Shown here: positions 62,901 through 64,000 of the stretch, piece after piece
Position numbering within the stretch: the first letter of the stretch is position 1
Layout: every line of letters begins with the position of its first letter
From: Steromphala cineraria
Taxonomy: Eukaryota; Mollusca; Gastropoda; Trochida; Trochidae
DNA length: 64,000 bases
Direction: 5' to 3'
Assembly (NCBI GenBank): GCA_916613615.1
Contig: OU744735.1
Coordinates: forward strand, 56,652,582-56,716,581
Program-made: the position numbers and the translations under genes
The notes under the pieces: model-generated
Seen by the model: the letters and a program-made list of their open reading frames with translations, nothing else
Told to the model about the DNA's origin: nothing
Database searches by the model: none

Positions 62901-63040
62901 GTCTGAATGGTATAACTTATAATGTATGGAATGTCAAAACTGACTGAACCTGTTCTGTATGCAGTGTGGTTTGTGTTGAGAATGTGAAGCACCTTACCTG
63001 ACCAAATGGAGAACAGAACAACTGCTCGTGTGGACCACAT
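41710..63040 (-). CDS. Secreted GH36-like (raffinose synthase/Sip1-type) glycoside hydrolase, 17 exons, 759 aa
   Basis: I assembled this gene by hand from splice signals. Exons: 63040-62998, 60385-60069, 59535-59381, 58482-58236, 57813-57708, 57265-57169, 56596-56501, 54165-54115, 53267-53183, 52697-52638, 51503-51327, 47947-47806, 47341-47233, 46133-46061, 43359-43213, 42865-42726, 41944-41710. All introns are GT-AG, every phase matches, and the lengths sum to 2280 nt (759 codons plus TGA). Residues 1-18 look like a signal peptide. At least six N-x-S/T sequons (NGT twice, NAT, NQT, NKT, NKS) suit secretion. YLGYWTDNG, then QYDSWWYPK with Asp327, FPDGL, VTYEQ-DWL with Asp420, RASDDY with Asp483/484, IAPFKDNFW and VNADGLILK follow the order seen in raffinose synthase/Sip1 proteins (clan GH-D TIM barrel), and the length fits that family. 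Family assignment is by motif order from memory; substrate is unknown. It could be an alpha-galactosidase, a transglycosidase or an orphan GH-D branch. Confidence 0.82.
44129..45503 (+). mobile_element. Pogo/Tigger-like nonautonomous element with a Psq DNA-binding ORF
   Basis: Perfect inverted ends GGGGAGAACGGGGTAGGTTC(GGCC) with TA on both sides. The motif GGGG(T/C)A(C/G)GTTCGGCC occurs about nine times in both orientations near the two ends. The element lies in intron 14 of the GH36-like gene and carries the short ORF at 44679-44927. No DDE catalytic region. Confidence 0.72.
44679..44927 (+). CDS. Psq-type helix-turn-helix ORF inside the pogo-like element, 82 aa
   Basis: ATG at 44679, TGA at 44925-44927. 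The protein starts M-V-R-K-Y and has A-L-E-H-Y-K...S-R-K-T-A-E-K-F-N-L-A-R-S-T-L-Q, the HTH_psq/CENP-B N-terminal pattern of pogo/Tigger transposases and their domesticated relatives. It ends soon after, with two cysteines (C-H-N-C). TTGCAG immediately upstream could be a splice acceptor. Whether it is expressed is unknown. Confidence 0.6.
   Translation: MVRKYINKTNRSKRIGPGVIQEALEHYKNSNDGSRKTAEKFNLARSTLQCYIQKMKASNFDFSDSYLAVYKCHNCNSDKDID
45507..45615. repeat. Hairpin element (109 bp)
   Basis: ATTATATTCGTGCCCATGAC pairs with GTCATGGACACTCATATAAT, stem about 42 bp with few mismatches. It abuts the pogo-like element on its right. Confidence 0.65.
46197..46370. mobile_element. MITE family 3, copy 2, in intron 13 of the GH36-like gene
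   Basis: CAGTCTGATTAAAATCGAC at the left pairs with GTCGATTTTAATCAGACTG at the right. Inside, GGGGTTCGAA and TTCGAACCCC form a second inverted pair 44 bp apart that superficially resembles tRNA B-box sequence. Flanks show an imperfect TACATCA duplication. Confidence 0.6.
47056..47223. mobile_element. Pogo/Tigger-type MITE next to the exon 13 donor
   Basis: Ends CAGTAAACATGGATATAGCG and the complement of CAGTAGAACACGGACATAAC, with TA targets (47054-55 and 47224-25). Repeated GGATATAGCGAAC units inside are typical of Tigger-type termini. The right end lies nine bases inside intron 13. Confidence 0.75.
47806..47947 (-). CDS. Exon 12 of the GH36-like gene: RASDD acid/base motif
   Basis: Encodes residues 479-525, beginning A-R-A-S-D-D-Y-H-P. 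This matches the R-A-S-E-D-F-M-P signature I know from plant raffinose synthases, where the acidic pair holds the acid/base. It is followed by GIAPFKDNFWTT, equivalent to I-x-P-D-W-D-M-F. Acceptor TTCCAG at 47948; donor AAAG/GTAAGT at 47806. Confidence 0.8.
48148..48302. mobile_element. Hairpin MITE in intron 11
   Basis: GAGGAATTACGGATTATCTG pairs with CAGATAATCCGTAATTCC, and GAATAATCAA with TTGGTTATTC outside it. The whole element is one imperfect hairpin of about 155 bp. Confidence 0.65.
48618..48653. promoter_or_regulatory. Cluster of three perfect CRE palindromes
   Basis: TGACGTCA at 48618, 48631 and 48646, followed by the near match TGACGTAA. It lies in intron 11 of the GH36-like gene. 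Further single perfect sites are at 43985, 44030 and 8828. Confidence 0.4.
49360..49478. repeat. 31-bp tandem repeat with internal palindrome
   Basis: Three to four units containing GTTTACCTTGGTTAAAC and AAAGTTTTAATTTT. GTTTACCWWGGTTAAAC is nearly palindromic, so the array can fold. It directly precedes the TIR element at 49495. Confidence 0.75.
49495..50691. mobile_element. Nonautonomous DNA transposon with 29-bp perfect TIRs
   Basis: Positions 49495-49523 and 50663-50691 are exact reverse complements (ATAAACTGAATACCAAAAGA at the outer end). The 1.2-kb interior has no recognisable transposase. No target duplication is obvious, so the superfamily is open. It lies in intron 11 of the GH36-like gene. 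Confidence 0.6.
51327..51503 (-). CDS. Exon 11 of the GH36-like gene: candidate nucleophile Asp420
   Basis: Encodes residues 420-478. The first codon is Asp420, completing V-T-Y-E-Q-D-W-L with exon 10. In GH36/raffinose synthases the nucleophile sits at the end of the equivalent strand (K-V-D). The exon ends in a stretch (MSNCRHILQG...PAVTQ) equivalent to the one that leads into R-A-S-x-D in plant raffinose synthases. The catalytic role is inferred from position only. Confidence 0.78.
51543..51806 (-). mobile_element. Interspersed repeat of about 260 bp, copy 2
   Basis: Reverse-complement copy of 8808-9057, in intron 10 of the GH36-like gene, 40 bp upstream of exon 11. Confidence 0.65.
52961..52987. 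repeat. (CAT)n microsatellite
   Basis: CATCATCAT run of about nine units in an intron of the GH36-like gene. Confidence 0.9.
54793..56512. repeat. 53-bp minisatellite carrying the exon 7 splice donor
   Basis: About 32 units of 53 bp; some 20 central units (54905-55985) appear identical and the outer units diverge. On the minus strand every unit contains CTACAGTAGGTAGCAGTA, which is the real donor of exon 7 (CTACA/GTAGGTAGCAGTA at 56505-56488). The array begins at the exon end and fills most of the intron before exon 8. Confidence 0.92.
56501..56596 (-). CDS. Exon 7 of the GH36-like gene: QYDSWWYPK core strand
   Basis: Encodes residues 322-354 (the first and last codons are split). It holds Q-Y-D327-S-W-W-Y-P-K, which corresponds to the I-D-D-G-W-Q strand of raffinose synthases, and F-P-D-G-L. 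The phase-correct donor is CTACA/GTAGGT at 56501/56500; the nearer GTCTAC would break the frame. Joining at GTAGGT gives FPDGLQWVYNKTG into exon 8. The donor lies at the edge of a 53-bp tandem array whose units repeat it. Confidence 0.78.
56640..56715 (-). pseudogene. Partial duplicate of exon 7 in intron 6
   Basis: Repeats the acceptor end of exon 7 (Y-L-Q-Y-E-S-W-W-Y-P-K-D-K-N-G) with Glu for Asp327, then diverges. Its acceptor is displaced so that splicing would shift the frame. It lies about 45 bp upstream of the true exon. Confidence 0.7.
59600..59865. repeat. Tandem duplication of the exon 3 acceptor region
   Basis: At 59620-59665 the minus strand repeats the branch/acceptor region and first codons of exon 3 (TTTTCGTCAATAG then I-Y-A-D-T-V-N-A-T, compare T-Y-V-D-T-V-N-A-T at 59535). 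Shorter units with GACGAAAATCATAA and AATCAATGTAGGTC follow up to about 59850. Confidence 0.75.
60069..60385 (-). CDS. Exon 2 of the GH36-like gene: N-terminal domain
   Basis: Encodes residues 15-120, the start of the mature protein, with two NGT sequons and an aromatic beta-rich stretch (HFQTSIYIYIPHVSLF). This agrees with the N-terminal beta-sandwich found in GH36 enzymes, though that comparison is inference. The acceptor is ATTCCAG at 60386 and the donor CAG/GTGCGA at 60069. The first part of this exon with its acceptor is repeated several times upstream (see the repeat at 60350-61300). Confidence 0.78.
60350..61300. repeat. Tandem duplication of the exon 2 acceptor region (128-135 bp units)
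   Basis: Units with the acceptor TTCCAG and the first codons A-A-T-A-S-L-S recur upstream of the true acceptor (60385), with equivalent starts at 60520, 60648 and 60776, then three or four decayed units to about 61250. In the units at 60648 and 60776 the reading hits TAA about 15 codons in. Confidence 0.85.
62838..62935. repeat. Short interspersed repeat shared with 6795-6890
   Basis: GCATAACACCAGTCAAGAGG and GTCTGAATGGTATAACTTATAATG-like sequence match about 6815-6885. It lies close to exon 1 of the GH36-like gene. Class unknown. Confidence 0.55.
62998..63040 (-). CDS. Exon 1 of the GH36-like gene: start codon and signal peptide
   Basis: The ATG at 63040-63038 opens a short hydrophobic exon (MWSTRAVVLFSIWS) that ends one base into a codon at a clean GTAAGG donor. 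Joined to exon 2 it gives ...SIWSAATASLSV, a normal signal peptidase context with likely cleavage after Ala18. The exact phase match to an exon 2.6 kb away supports both the start and the splice. Confidence 0.8.
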
Positions 63041-64000
63041 CTTGATGTACCTACTTGCTCACCGTCAGGACTAACATGCAAGTGTGTTATCCTTCACCGT
63101 CTTCTGTTATCTTATGTTATCATATTTTCCCCTGGTTGACATATATCACATTCAATATCTTCATTTGCAAGAGACTTGACTTTGTATTGCAATTGTAACA
63201 TATTAAAAAACTTTTTAAATAAGTAAAACGATATTTGATGTTCTTAAAGGTTCATAGTTTTGAGTAGTGTATATATGTACATGTTAGACCTATATGCAGA
63301 TTCAAACATATTTGTAGTTCACTTGAATGTTTCTGCTTGAATAAAGCAAGATGCTTTTTGTAAACGGTACAGGTCCACAGTGCGTAAATACCATGATCGT
63401 AAAAAGATGACTAGCAAAGATAACAAATTTCCGATGTCATTGTAATATCGTAAGAAAAGGAGTAATCACAAAAATACAGATTCTTATACAAGGGTTTATC
63501 ACAATTATTTAAAGTGACACAGAGTATCTTTCTTAAAATTGTATTTGGTTTTGAAAAGCTACAAAATATCTAATATGCCGATTGAAGTTCATATCTCATC
63601 ACTGGAATTGCAAATATATCCATTTATGCATAATATCTCTAAAATGATTGATTTTATTGAAAAATCAAGAAAACATCTCAAATACGTTTAATATTCGAAA
63701 TGATGCATCCAATTAATCTACCTATTAGTCACAACACCTAATAAACACTATCGAATCGAATATATCTTCCTGTCAGCTTATGACAAGGTTTCAAAATTAC
63801 GTTTGGCGAATTTGCGCGCGTCACTCGAGCTACATTGTCCGGTTTTCGATCAAAAACCCGACTTTGAATGGCCGTATTTTCGCTCTAATGTACTGATTGA
63901 CCTTTAACTTGTTATTTTCAGTAACAGTTTGTGGTTCCCGATGTAATATCATCGATTTCAAAATTTGACATATGTGATCCTTTTAACATACTCTGTGTCT

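Overview
This is nuclear DNA of an invertebrate animal. It is AT-rich, its genes are split by GT-AG introns, and much of it is transposon debris (non-LTR retrotransposons, Tc1/pogo/Transib/MULE-type elements, MITEs) and tandem repeats. A secreted PAN-plus-F5/8C lectin gene with a relative beside it, together with the transposon mix, suggests a lophotrochozoan, probably a mollusc such as a gastropod. The species is inference; no organism-specific marker is visible.

Two complete multi-exon genes can be read, both on the minus strand. (1) 63040-41710: a 17-exon gene for a secreted protein of 759 residues. Every intron phase closes, and the protein resembles clan GH-D/GH36 glycoside hydrolases of the raffinose synthase/Sip1 type, with a signal peptide, a conserved D-x-W-W strand, a candidate nucleophile (Asp420) and a candidate acid/base in an R-A-S-D-D motif (483/484). 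(2) 35061-18656: a 4-exon gene for a 286-residue secreted lectin (signal peptide, PAN/apple domain, Cys-rich linker, F5/8 type C domain). A paralogous signal-plus-PAN exon lies at 10264-9965. With duplicated flanks and a remnant of a third unit near 37.9 kb, this points to a tandem lectin cluster with rearranged blocks.

Layout. 0.7-1.6 kb: Tc1-like transposase relic split by a Transib-like MITE. 1.7-6.1 kb: inverted repeat with two arms of about 846 bp around a decayed retrotransposon ORF1 that carries a 57-bp tandem array. 6.9-9.7 kb: L1/Tx1-like LINE relic. 9.9-12 kb: paralogous lectin first exon and upstream region. 13-17 kb: degenerate large tandem repeats and MITEs. 18.6-35 kb: lectin gene, whose 12-kb first intron holds an 18-bp array with a LINE inside it, LINE fragments and an L2/CR1-type LINE nested in a Tx1-like one. 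35-41.3 kb: duplicated upstream region, hairpin elements and LINE fragments. 41.3-63 kb: the GH36-like gene, with transposons in its introns.

The most unusual pattern is in the GH36-like gene. Tandem repeats have grown out of exon/intron boundaries at least three times: the acceptor of exon 2, the acceptor of exon 3 and the donor of exon 7. The neighbouring introns therefore carry several to about 30 decoy copies of a real splice site.
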